Origin: Candidatus Bathyarchaeota archaeon
GTDB taxonomy: Archaea > Thermoproteota > Bathyarchaeia > Bathyarchaeales > B26-1
Length of the DNA: 5,749 nt
Assembly: GCA_018396795.1 (NCBI GenBank)
Contig: JAGTRH010000086.1
Span: forward strand, 1 to 5,749
Direction of reading: 5' to 3'
Under the pieces are notes generated by a model that saw only the letters and a program-made list of their open reading frames with translations, made no database searches and was not told the origin of the DNA. The position numbers were made by a program, and so were the translations under genes. The first letter of the stretch is position 1. Every line of letters begins with the position of its first letter. Positions 1 through 5,040 of this stretch are shown in pieces.

Positions 1-351
1 GACCTTTGCGTGGGTGAGGATTTCCTTTACGGCGCTATTCCTCAGAATTTCCTTAAAGAAGCCAGAGAGATGAAAAGGGGATGGCTACGGCATATAATTT
101 CAGAATTTGAAGCATGCGGTTATATAGCATATTCGGAAAAAGAGCCCGTGGGGTTCATTGAATTTATTCCAGGAGATTTTGCTGAAGACCTCGGAATAAA
201 AACTTACCATTCACCAAAACAAACCATGGCTTTACTGTGCCTGTCGGTTAAAAAAGCATATTGGGGCAAAAAGATTGGGTCAAAACTTCTTTCAAAATTA
301 AAAAAGGATTTGTCAACAACAAATTACAGATATATTGAGGTAACAGCATAA
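1..351 (+). CDS. GNAT-family N-acetyltransferase, 5' end outside window, C-terminus short
   Basis: The reading frame is open from the first base, so the gene starts upstream; the GTG at base 10 is probably an internal Val. The visible 116 codons follow the GNAT fold: a Lys/Arg-rich helix (EAREMKRGWL), a beta hairpin with YIAYSEKEPVGFIEF, then a strand and helix MALLCLSVKKAYWGKKIGSK corresponding to motif A. The acetyl-CoA loop normally reads R/Q-x-x-G-x-G/A; here it is W-G-K-K-I-G, so the first basic residue and first Gly are changed. The frame stops at IEVTA, just where motif B (the Tyr/Phe-containing helix and the GF strand) should begin, so the protein looks C-terminally truncated. The stop TAA lies in a run of six A (350-355), and the +2 frame continues with KKFGNNLQMAYQV before its own stop, so a frameshift is possible. 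Family assignment is fairly secure; substrate is unknown. Confidence 0.7.
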   Translation, partial: DLCVGEDFLYGAIPQNFLKEAREMKRGWLRHIISEFEACGYIAYSEKEPVGFIEFIPGDFAEDLGIKTYHSPKQTMALLCLSVKKAYWGKKIGSKLLSKLKKDLSTTNYRYIEVTA

Positions 352-418
352 AAAAGTTTGGAAACAATCTTCAAATGGCGTATCAAGTTTAAGACCGTTA
401 TCGTCAAAAGTTGCGAAG

Positions 419-442
419 TTCTGTTAGCGATGACTAAGAGAA
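419..442. repeat. Imperfect inverted repeat at the 3' end of the surface-protein gene
   Basis: Arms TTCTGTTAG (419-427) and CTAAGAGAA (434-442) pair with one mismatch around a 6-nt loop. The element covers the last codons and stop of the minus-strand gene ending at 424, so it could act as a transcript 3' hairpin. It resembles the hairpin at 4238-4261, which shares the TTCTGTTA arm and a GCGA-type loop. Confidence 0.45.
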
Positions 443-1200
443 GATTGAACGTATTTTTGTTTTCTATTTCTGATTAGTTTGATTAAGAGTTTCAATGTTG
501 TCATAGTTAGGATTATTGTGAGTGACGTAAGCATCACGGTTGATGGGAATTCTTGGATGGCGTCGTCGCTAATTGAAAGCCCGAAACATGGATCATGTGT
601 TAACGTTTGATTTACATGCGGGTAGTTTAATCCGATTTCCAGCCATAATCCACCAGTTTGGTAGTAGTAACTGGAGCGTGTTGGACCAACTGAGCCATTA
701 ATTTTGATGTTGGGTTTGCCATCTATTGTGACGTTTCTTCCAAAGTCGAAGAACCCCTTTTCTATGCCGTTTACCTTAAATTTTATAAGAGTTGAATTGG
801 TTGAATACGCCTTTTCGATTTCGTTGTATGAAATTTCTTGGTGGTCGAAAACAACAGTTGTTGTTGAATTTCCATGCTCCGAGCTGGTGAAGCGCACCCC
901 ATAGCTCAGAAAAATGCACGATGAAACATTTTCCGATTTGAAGTTTTGTAGGATTATGTCCATTTTTAATATTCCTCTCATTGGATAGTAATGAAAAGTT
1001 TCGGTTACAAATGGAAATATTTCCCATGGCGGCTGAATATTCTCTTTCATAGGCCAAGCTATCTGTGTATAAATCCACTCACAAACTGGCTCCCCACTCT
1101 GATCTTCGATAATGGTAATGTTTGTCATATCAATGTTGGTAACTATCTTATATCCTGAAATGAGAAAGTCCGGTTCGATGTTCACACAATCGTCCATCAC
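424..1200 (-). CDS. Glycosylated surface protein with C-terminal membrane anchor, N-terminus probably lost
   Basis: I do not recognise a family. The 258-residue frame is mostly beta-rich, polar extracellular-type sequence with seven N-x-S/T sequons (N27, N91, N111, N135, N156, N168, N197) and three Cys (C5, C40, C95) plus C205. A hydrophobic segment at about 219-243 followed by the basic tail RNRKQK is a typical C-terminal transmembrane anchor with the tail inside, so the bulk would face outside. A protein of this type needs an N-terminal signal peptide, but the frame begins directly with domain-like sequence (GTG, then ATG) and an in-frame TAA lies at 1219-1221 inside the palindrome. The GTG start overlaps the vapC stop (GTGA, 4 nt), giving apparent coupling, but I infer the native 5' end was removed by rearrangement. 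Function is unknown; the gene may be a 5'-truncated pseudogene that still has a long open frame. Confidence 0.6.
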   Translation of the reverse strand: MMDDCVNIEPDFLISGYKIVTNIDMTNITIIEDQSGEPVCEWIYTQIAWPMKENIQPPWEIFPFVTETFHYYPMRGILKMDIILQNFKSENVSSCIFLSYGVRFTSSEHGNSTTTVVFDHQEISYNEIEKAYSTNSTLIKFKVNGIEKGFFDFGRNVTIDGKPNIKINGSVGPTRSSYYYQTGGLWLEIGLNYPHVNQTLTHDPCFGLSISDDAIQEFPSTVMLTSLTIILTMTTLKLLIKLIRNRKQKYVQSSLSHR

Positions 1201-1550
1201 GCCATTATCATTCCCACTTTAGTGAAGTATAACTTCACTAAAGTAGCTATGAAAATGTCGAACTCCCCTATGATATGGCCCTTACTTCTGAGTTTAACGT
1301 ATATCGCCGAAGCTTTCTCACATGAGCCATATGTTAGGTTTAATATTGATATATTGGAGAGCAGAACCCTAACCAACCTTAGGTTTTCAACGGGTTTAGA
1401 CGATGATGCCGCGCCTTTCAACAGTTCATAAACGGTTATGATGGTTGTTTTCAGAGGTATCCCCATCTTCTGAAACATGCCTATGGTGGAAGTAGCATCT
1501 TTCTCTCCTTTAAGCAATCCTACGAGTATATCTGTGTCTAAGCAGACCAA
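1197..1550 (-). CDS. vapC: VapC-type PIN-domain toxin, C-terminally truncated
   Basis: PIN-domain RNases cleave tRNA or rRNA using three or four acidic residues that bind Mg2+/Mn2+. The N-terminal motif MVCLDTDILVGLLKG carries D5 and D7, the second motif TVYELLKGA carries E42, and IIGEFDIFIA carries D98, so three acidic positions are visible. After IA (residue 102) the sequence stops looking like a PIN domain: a 13-bp-arm palindrome encodes TLVKLYFTKV and the protein ends at 117 residues, short of the usual 130-145. The last strand with its T-x-N/D motif is missing. The start is a TTG at 1550, only 2 nt after the antitoxin stop, with AGGGAGG at 1564-1570 as a plausible, rather distant ribosome site. 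With its antitoxin also broken, the toxin is probably inactive; family call is firm, activity is doubtful. Confidence 0.8.
   Translation of the reverse strand: MVCLDTDILVGLLKGEKDATSTIGMFQKMGIPLKTTIITVYELLKGAASSSKPVENLRLVRVLLSNISILNLTYGSCEKASAIYVKLRSKGHIIGEFDIFIATLVKLYFTKVGMIMA
1216..1244. repeat. Perfect palindrome, 13-bp arms with 3-nt loop, at vapC/surface-protein junction
   Basis: ACTTTAGTGAAGT (1216-1228), loop ATA, and ACTTCACTAAAGT (1232-1244) are exact reverse complements. It begins right after the PIN motif IA in vapC and lies 16 nt before the GTG of the next gene. It encodes the non-PIN tail of VapC and contributes the in-frame stop upstream of the surface protein. It would form a strong RNA hairpin or DNA cruciform. 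Confidence 0.9.
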
Positions 1551-1552
1551 GT

Positions 1553-1781
1553 TTAAAACAAAGCCTCCCTAGCTTCTATCTTATCCCTTTCCTGCAGAAT
1601 TTTTTTAAATACTTCATCTATGTCATTACCAACCCATTTACCAGCAAACTCTATGAGAGACCTAGCCTCTTATAAGCCTCATTATAAGCCTCATTATAAC
1701 GTCTGAGAAGGACTCATCATTTCTCTTAAGCTTCTTAAGAGCCTTATAAGCTTCCTCAGATAGAGAAATAACTCTCGTCAT
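1553..1781 (-). pseudogene. vapB: VapB-type antitoxin (PF02697-like), broken by a frameshift
   Basis: VapB binds DNA through its N-terminal domain and neutralises VapC through its C-terminal tail. From ATG at 1781 the frame reads MTRVISLSEEAYKALKKLKR then NDESFSDVI, a typical VapB N-terminus, but runs into TAG at 1662-1664 after 39 residues. One frame over, the expected second half continues: ARSLIEFAGKWVGNDIDEVF and KKILQERDKIEAREALF, ending in TAA at 1553-1555, 2 nt before vapC. Removing one base near 1668-1674 joins the halves into about 75 residues, a normal length. The break lies at a 12-bp tandem repeat that also adds a duplicated MRLI. There is no clear Shine-Dalgarno before the ATG. 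The gene was not recognisable as one open frame; the two-part reading is direct translation, the repair is inference. Confidence 0.75.
1671..1694. repeat. Tandem 12-bp repeat inside vapB
   Basis: TATAAGCCTCAT occurs twice in exact tandem, followed by TATAA and preceded by GCCTCT, so the array is close to three units with one unit a base short. It encodes the repeated MRLI on the minus strand and coincides with the antitoxin frameshift, as expected from replication slippage. Confidence 0.85.
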
Positions 1782-1807
1782 ATATGCTATGGCTGGCGAC
1801 TGGGCTA
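1782..1807. repeat. 26-nt copy of an internal piece of the phospholipase gene (25/26 identical to 2405-2430)
   Basis: The segment differs from 2405-2430 only at 1790 (T versus A) and includes the exact 17-base block GGCTGGCGACTGGGCTA. In the plus-strand frame it reads YAMAGDWA against YAKAGDWA in the phospholipase. It begins at the base next to the vapB start codon and forms the antitoxin leader. The match is too long to be chance in a window this size. Confidence 0.85.
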
Positions 1808-1848
1808 GTATGTATATGCGCATACATATATGTTTAAGCATATTGCTT
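1808..1848 (-). promoter_or_regulatory. Candidate vapBC promoter and operator dyads
   Basis: On the minus strand an AT-rich TATA-like stretch (CTTAAACATATATG, about 1824-1837) lies roughly 45-55 nt before the vapB ATG. Two dyads are present: TATGCGCATA (1815-1824, perfect) and AAGCA-TAT-TGCTT (1836-1848). VapB proteins commonly autoregulate by binding such palindromes, so an operator role is plausible but inferred. Confidence 0.4.
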
Positions 1849-1884
1849 CACCCCTCAATCATAAAACTATTGCTATACTATCGG

Positions 1885-1893
1885 CTATAAAAC
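1885..1893 (+). promoter_or_regulatory. TATA-like box upstream of the phospholipase gene (distal)
   Basis: CTATAAAAC is a good archaeal TATA match. It would place transcription near 1912 and give a leader of more than 100 nt to the ATG at 2046, or about 55 nt to the alternative ATG at 1968. A GTGAT at about 1946-1950 could be a ribosome site for the latter, but spacing is long. Confidence 0.4.
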
Positions 1894-2007
1894 TGACAAC
1901 ATGATATGTCAACGTAATAAACACGTGTACTCACTCCAGTAAAAAGTGATAGGTTTACCCATCTGTAATGGATGCGATATTTATGATGGTAAAAAATAAA
2001 ACAAGTG

Positions 2008-2016
2008 CTTTTAAAC
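2008..2016 (+). promoter_or_regulatory. TATA-like box just upstream of the signal-peptide start (proximal)
   Basis: CTTTTAAAC is centred about 34 nt before the ATG at 2046, so transcription would begin near 2038 with a very short leader. This supports 2046 rather than 1968 as the functional start. Confidence 0.4.
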
Positions 2017-2045
2017 TTCTACTCAACTTCTCCTTTAGTGGGAAG

Positions 2046-3731
2046 ATGAAGTCTAAGCTTGGTTTTACTCTACTATTCTGCTTTGCACTACTTTTATCCT
2101 CGTTATCGTTGCAGTGCATTGCTTGGAGCAACGGCGGTTTCAGTTCCGACCCGCAACATCCAAAGTATGGAACCCACGATTGGATTGCAGAACATGCACT
2201 TGATTGGCTTCCACCAGATGAAAAGCAGTTTATCATCGTTAATCTCGCATGGTTCCTCTATGGTACTGAGTTGCCTGACAATCCCAATCCACCGTACGGA
2301 ATTGGAGATACGTCTAAGCATCACGTATACTATCGTGTAGACGGCTCTCTGCAAGATGATGCATCTGCTGTCAGAGCGCAGGAAGAATGTATGATAGCCC
2401 TCGCATATGCTAAGGCTGGCGACTGGGCTAATGCTTCTATGAGGCTTGGTGCTATGGCCCACTACATATCTGACGTTGCAGTTTTCAGCCACTTAATGGG
2501 TTCAAATACAGACTGGGGTAGTGAACGGCATCACAGCGATTACGAGACCTACGTTAACGGTAAAACAAACAGCTACTACGATGATTTCAACGTCTACTTA
2601 AAGTTTGACGGTGCTTTAGAAATAGTTTCAGCTTACAATGCTACTCTCCTCCTAGCCTACGATACCACATTTGACGTAGATGGAGATTTAACATGCATAT
2701 GGATGGATGGAAACTACAACTGGAGCAATCCGATATTTGTGAACAGGGTTGGCGAATCGTTAAATCTCGCTGTAAACCTGATAGCAGACGTCCTCCACAC
2801 GTTCTACTTGGAATACACTTCTTCAATTGTTGCGGCTACTGTAACGTTTTCCGCAATTGGGCTGGATTCAGATGCATTGGAGACTGTTCTAACAATCGAT
2901 GGAATAGGTTATACGTACAGCCAACTGCCGTTAAACATCACTCGCACTGTCGGCTCTAGTATCAGTTTCTCATGGACAGACTACGTAGGCGCAGGATATG
3001 GTAAAAGATACGTTTGGTCTTCATCAAGCGGTCTATCGGGTGTGAGAAATGGAACTGTAATGGTTCCAGTTGGAGGCAGCTCCATAGTAGCCGTCTACAA
3101 GACGCAGTATCAGCTCAAACTACAGGTCGACCCGGCTGATGCCGGGACTCTAAATCCTCCTGAAGGTTCTTACTGGTATAACGAGGGGGAAACTATAACG
3201 GTATCGGCATCTCCCTCTCCAGGGTACATATTCGACAGCTGGGTTGGCTCATATTCTGACGTAGCAAATTCGATCACGATAACCGTTAACCAGCCCATAG
3301 TGGAAACCGCGATTTTCACTAGACCTCCCAGATTCACTATCTCAATCTCACCTAGCAGTAGTTTAGCAGTATCTGGAGGCAGTAGCTCAGCAACTATTAC
3401 GGTGACACTAGTAGAGGGCTCGGCTGAAACGGTTTCCCTATCAACATTGGAAATGCCCAGTGGGTTTTCAGCATCCTTCAACCCGAACTCTGGGAGTCCT
3501 ACGTTTACAAGCACTATGACGGTGACTGTTCCCAAGTCAACGACGACCGGGATCTACAGGATAACTGTAGTTGGAAGTAGTGGCGGATTAGCAGAGACAG
3601 TACTATATACGTTAATCGTTATACAATCCGAGCTGCTTTTAATATTATTCGGAGTGCTGATGCTTATAGTTGTCACGGCTATCTTAAGATCAAAAACCTC
3701 AGCTAAACGGCGGAGACGTAGACACAGCTAA
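2046..3731 (+). CDS. Secreted, membrane-anchored zinc-dependent phospholipase C (PC-PLC/S1-P1 fold) with beta-repeat and Ig-like domains
   Basis: Hydrolyses phosphodiesters of phospholipid head groups with three Zn2+ in the related Bacillus cereus enzyme. Numbering from ATG 2046 (561 aa): signal peptide 1-26 ending CIA, leaving mature N-terminal W27. All nine ligands of the B. cereus enzyme have counterparts: W27, H44 (THDW), D78 (ELPDNP, the general base), H93 (HVYY), H139 and D143 (AHYISD), H149 (FSH), H163 and E167 (HSDYE). The catalytic domain ends near 257. Then come a beta module (260-352), an InlB-type repeat (354-424, GTLNPPEGSYWYNEGETITV), an Ig-like NEW3-style domain (429-526), a transmembrane helix (527-547) and an Arg-rich tail. 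An in-frame ATG at 1968 would add 26 residues ahead of the signal peptide; I prefer 2046 because the signal peptide and exposed Trp depend on it and a TATA-like box lies just upstream. It should act on the outer cell surface. Substrate, whether foreign ester lipids or own ether lipids, cannot be read from sequence. Confidence 0.88.
   Translation: MKSKLGFTLLFCFALLLSSLSLQCIAWSNGGFSSDPQHPKYGTHDWIAEHALDWLPPDEKQFIIVNLAWFLYGTELPDNPNPPYGIGDTSKHHVYYRVDGSLQDDASAVRAQEECMIALAYAKAGDWANASMRLGAMAHYISDVAVFSHLMGSNTDWGSERHHSDYETYVNGKTNSYYDDFNVYLKFDGALEIVSAYNATLLLAYDTTFDVDGDLTCIWMDGNYNWSNPIFVNRVGESLNLAVNLIADVLHTFYLEYTSSIVAATVTFSAIGLDSDALETVLTIDGIGYTYSQLPLNITRTVGSSISFSWTDYVGAGYGKRYVWSSSSGLSGVRNGTVMVPVGGSSIVAVYKTQYQLKLQVDPADAGTLNPPEGSYWYNEGETITVSASPSPGYIFDSWVGSYSDVANSITITVNQPIVETAIFTRPPRFTISISPSSSLAVSGGSSSATITVTLVEGSAETVSLSTLEMPSGFSASFNPNSGSPTFTSTMTVTVPKSTTTGIYRITVVGSSGGLAETVLYTLIVIQSELLLILFGVLMLIVVTAILRSKTSAKRRRRRHS
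2405..2430. repeat. Source copy of the 26-nt duplicated segment, within the phospholipase gene
   Basis: Encodes YAKAGDWA, in the helix just before the AHYISD zinc-ligand motif. Its near-identical partner is at 1782-1807. Because this copy is embedded in a conserved enzyme domain, it is likely the donor. Confidence 0.85.
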
Positions 3732-3740
3732 CAACTTCAA

Positions 3741-3760
3741 AACCCTTAAATCTTTAAAAT
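3741..3760 (+). promoter_or_regulatory. tRNA promoter (TATA region)
   Basis: Two overlapping AT-rich boxes, CTTAAATC (3745-3752) and CTTTAAAAT (3752-3760), lie 17-32 nt before the tRNA 5' end, the usual position for an archaeal TATA box. It starts 10 nt after the phospholipase stop, so the tRNA probably has its own promoter. Confidence 0.55.
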
Positions 3761-3776
3761 TTTCATTTAAAATTGA

Positions 3777-3883
3777 GGGCCGGTAGCTTAGCATGGTTAT
3801 AGCACCCGGCTGATAAAACCCGGAGAATAATAGCTGTTGTTTCGGAGACCGGGAGGTCGCCGGTTCAAATCCGGCCCGGCCCA
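3777..3883 (+). tRNA. tRNA-Ile(GAU) with intron at 37/38
   Basis: All arms are visible. Acceptor GGGCCGG (3777-3783) pairs fully with CCGGCCC (3876-3882), discriminator A3883. The D arm uses GCT/AGC with GG at 3795-3796. Anticodon stem CCCGG (3805-3809) pairs with CCGGG (3849-3853). The loop is C-T-GAT-A with anticodon GAT at 3812-3814, and A3848 becomes position 38. The T arm GCCGG-TTCAAAT-CCGGC spans 3859-3875. The spliced length is 75 nt. CCA is not encoded: CCT follows the discriminator. GAU decodes AUC and AUU as isoleucine. Confidence 0.96.
3816..3847 (+). other. tRNA intron, 32 nt, canonical bulge-helix-bulge
   Basis: The central 4-bp helix pairs CTGA (3810-3813) with TCGG (3842-3845), including one G-U. 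The 5' bulge is T3814-A3815-A3816 and the 3' bulge is A3846-G3847-A3848, three nt each; cutting after the second base of each bulge removes 3816-3847 exactly. A short intron stem continues with A3817-A3818-C3819 against G3839-T3840-T3841. This matches the motif cut by the archaeal tRNA splicing endonuclease. Confidence 0.9.
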
Positions 3884-3888
3884 CCTAA

Positions 3889-3893
3889 TTTTT
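3889..3893 (+). terminator. Oligo-T tRNA terminator
   Basis: A run of five T begins 6 nt after the tRNA 3' end, the usual archaeal termination signal for short stable RNAs. Confidence 0.55.
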
Positions 3894-4353
3894 AAGTGAA
3901 TCCTTAACTGGAGCACTTCTCCCCTTTAATTGATGGAGTATGAGAGCTAAGTACACTCATATTTTTCCAAAAGTAAATACAATTACAACGGAATTTCCAG
4001 CAGAACACTGACCTCATCAAACACTGAAAAATGGAGGACAGAGTCTTCGAAATATTTTAATGAACGGCTAAAGGGACATGGTCACGAAAACTTCAAATTA
4101 ATTATGAAATCACGCTTAATCCCGCAAATGAAGAATGAAAATGATAATTGGTGAAAATAGGAAAGAACGAGATAGAATGGTCCTTAATTAGAGATTAAAA
4201 TTTAACAGATCGTTGAAATGAAATAGTTTTAATTAATTTCTGTTATCAGCGACTAACAGAAGTAATCAAGATTTTGCTGGTACTTTATGATTTTAAAGCC
4301 CTTTTTTGTGATAGTTTTATGTTAGTGTGTTGCGTACTCTCTCTTATATTCAG
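3894..4353. other. AT-rich stretch without a supportable gene
   Basis: Both strands are broken by frequent stops. The longest opening is on + from 3951 to the TGA at 4152-4154 (67 codons), with no upstream ATG, GTG or TTG in frame; it contains the string KYFNERLKGHGHENFKL, which I do not recognise. A hairpin lies at 4238-4261. The position just downstream of a tRNA is a common integration site, but I see no integrase signature and no repeat of the tRNA 3' end. Confidence 0.5.
4238..4261. repeat. Perfect inverted repeat, 8-bp arms
   Basis: TTCTGTTA (4238-4245), an 8-nt loop and TAACAGAA (4254-4261). It is similar in arm and loop to the element at 419-442 and stands in otherwise featureless DNA. 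Confidence 0.6.
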
Positions 4354-4473
4354 TCACCCATCACCGTGGCATTCGTAAGCCTTCGATGCCTCCAAAAACT
4401 TTTGAACCAAAACTCCCTTCTCTTTGAAAACCTCAAGCTCAAATCCTCATACTTTTTGTTCATCTTTTCTCAT
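4354..4473 (-). pseudogene. Small coding remnant of unknown family following the GNAT pseudogene
   Basis: ATG at 4473 begins 1 nt after the stop of the GNAT pseudogene, as in an operon. The frame reads MRKDEQKV, then TGA (4447-4449), then GFELEVFKEKGVLVQKFLEA and SKAYECHGDG to TGA at 4354-4356. The second part has protein-like composition with an amphipathic helix pattern, but I do not recognise it. It may be a decayed short gene, or the tail of a longer one. No function is assigned. Confidence 0.35.
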
Positions 4474-4474
4474 G

Positions 4475-4953
4475 TTAAGGTCTAAGCGTTAATATGTGTG
4501 TTAGTGCGGTTTTTCCTATTTCAAACAAGTCTTTTAGCTCTGCCCATTTTCGGAAACCTAATTTTTCGTAAAGCCTTCTTGCTAGTATGTTTGTTTCGGC
4601 TGTTGTCACCAAGACTTTTCTGAGGCCATAACCACTTCGCTCAAAGTATTTTTTCGCATATTCTATCGCTGTTTTCAGTGGTGTTTCTTCCAAACCTCTT
4701 CACCTAAACTTCTCTTCTATCCAAAAATCTTCAATAACTTTTATTCCGTGATGTTTTTCCTCATTTACCTTTCAAAATAAAGCGCCAACAATGTCTTCGT
4801 TTGACTTAACTAGTTTGATGTGATGGTGATCAAGGAAGGATTTAACAAATCAAGAAGCATCCTCTCTATCATGGTAAAGATTGGGTGAACTATAAATCTC
4901 AATCATTTTTCCGCGCCATCTTTAGTTGCATTAACAAATTCTATTTTATCCAT
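4475..4953 (-). pseudogene. GNAT-family N-acetyltransferase pseudogene
   Basis: Translating from ATG 4953 gives MDKIEFVNATKDGAEK, then a one-base shift in the A run 4906-4910. The next frame carries MIEIYSSPNLYHDREDAS, TGA (4850-4852), FVKSFLDHHHIKLVKSNEDI then VGALF, TGA (4772-4774), KVNEEKHHGIKVIEDFWIEE then KFR, TGA (4700-4702), and RGLEETPLKTAIEYAKKYFE. It ends with the typical GNAT motif B, TNILARRLYEKLGF, and stop TAA at 4475-4477. Put together this is a complete GNAT of about 155 residues, with the third TGA inside the acetyl-CoA loop (R-stop-R-G-L-E). A GGTG about 10 nt before the ATG could be its ribosome site. Only the C-terminal 72 residues remain as an open frame. One frameshift plus three nonsense codons make it dead under the standard code. 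Confidence 0.82.
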
Positions 4954-5009
4954 GCATTGGCACCGTTTTTCATCGTGGTTTGTACTAAAAATAAAGAAAT
5001 CCACAGTCA

Positions 5010-5021
5010 TTTTTATAAAAA
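5010..5021. promoter_or_regulatory. Symmetric TATA box between divergent GNAT genes
   Basis: TTTTTATAAAAA is a perfect 12-bp palindrome. Its centre is about 25 nt upstream of the ATG at 5041, predicting a leaderless transcript for the plus-strand GNAT. On the minus strand it could also have driven the pseudogene starting at 4953, though CTTTATTTTTAG (about 4982-4996) is an alternative box. Confidence 0.6.
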
Positions 5022-5040
5022 CTTCGATAAATTGTAGATT

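Noticed and set aside
704..1078. Overlapping frames on both strands within the surface-protein gene.
   Set aside because: They lack domain features, and the 258-codon frame with its sequons and membrane anchor explains the region.
1140..1199. In the vapC frame past its stop, WTIV-stop-TSNRTFSFQ looks like the missing PIN C-terminal motif.
   Set aside because: It needs two TGA read-throughs and ends at TAG, and the same DNA codes for the sequon-rich surface protein in another frame. The similarity is short and may be chance.
1723..1741. Inverted repeat CTCTTAAG-CTT-CTTAAGAG inside vapB.
   Set aside because: It is explained by the Lys/Leu-rich coding sequence (KALKKLKR) and has no clear regulatory position.
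2059..3535. Several 60-130 codon frames inside the phospholipase gene on both strands.
   Set aside because: Shadows of a long, clearly conserved gene; none has a recognisable motif.
3699..3884. Minus-strand frame over the tRNA beginning MGRAGFEPATSRSPKQQ.
   Set aside because: This is the familiar false protein produced by translating the complement of a tRNA gene.
3777..4474. Integrated element at the tRNA gene.
   Set aside because: No direct repeat of the tRNA 3' end and no integrase motif found in the window.
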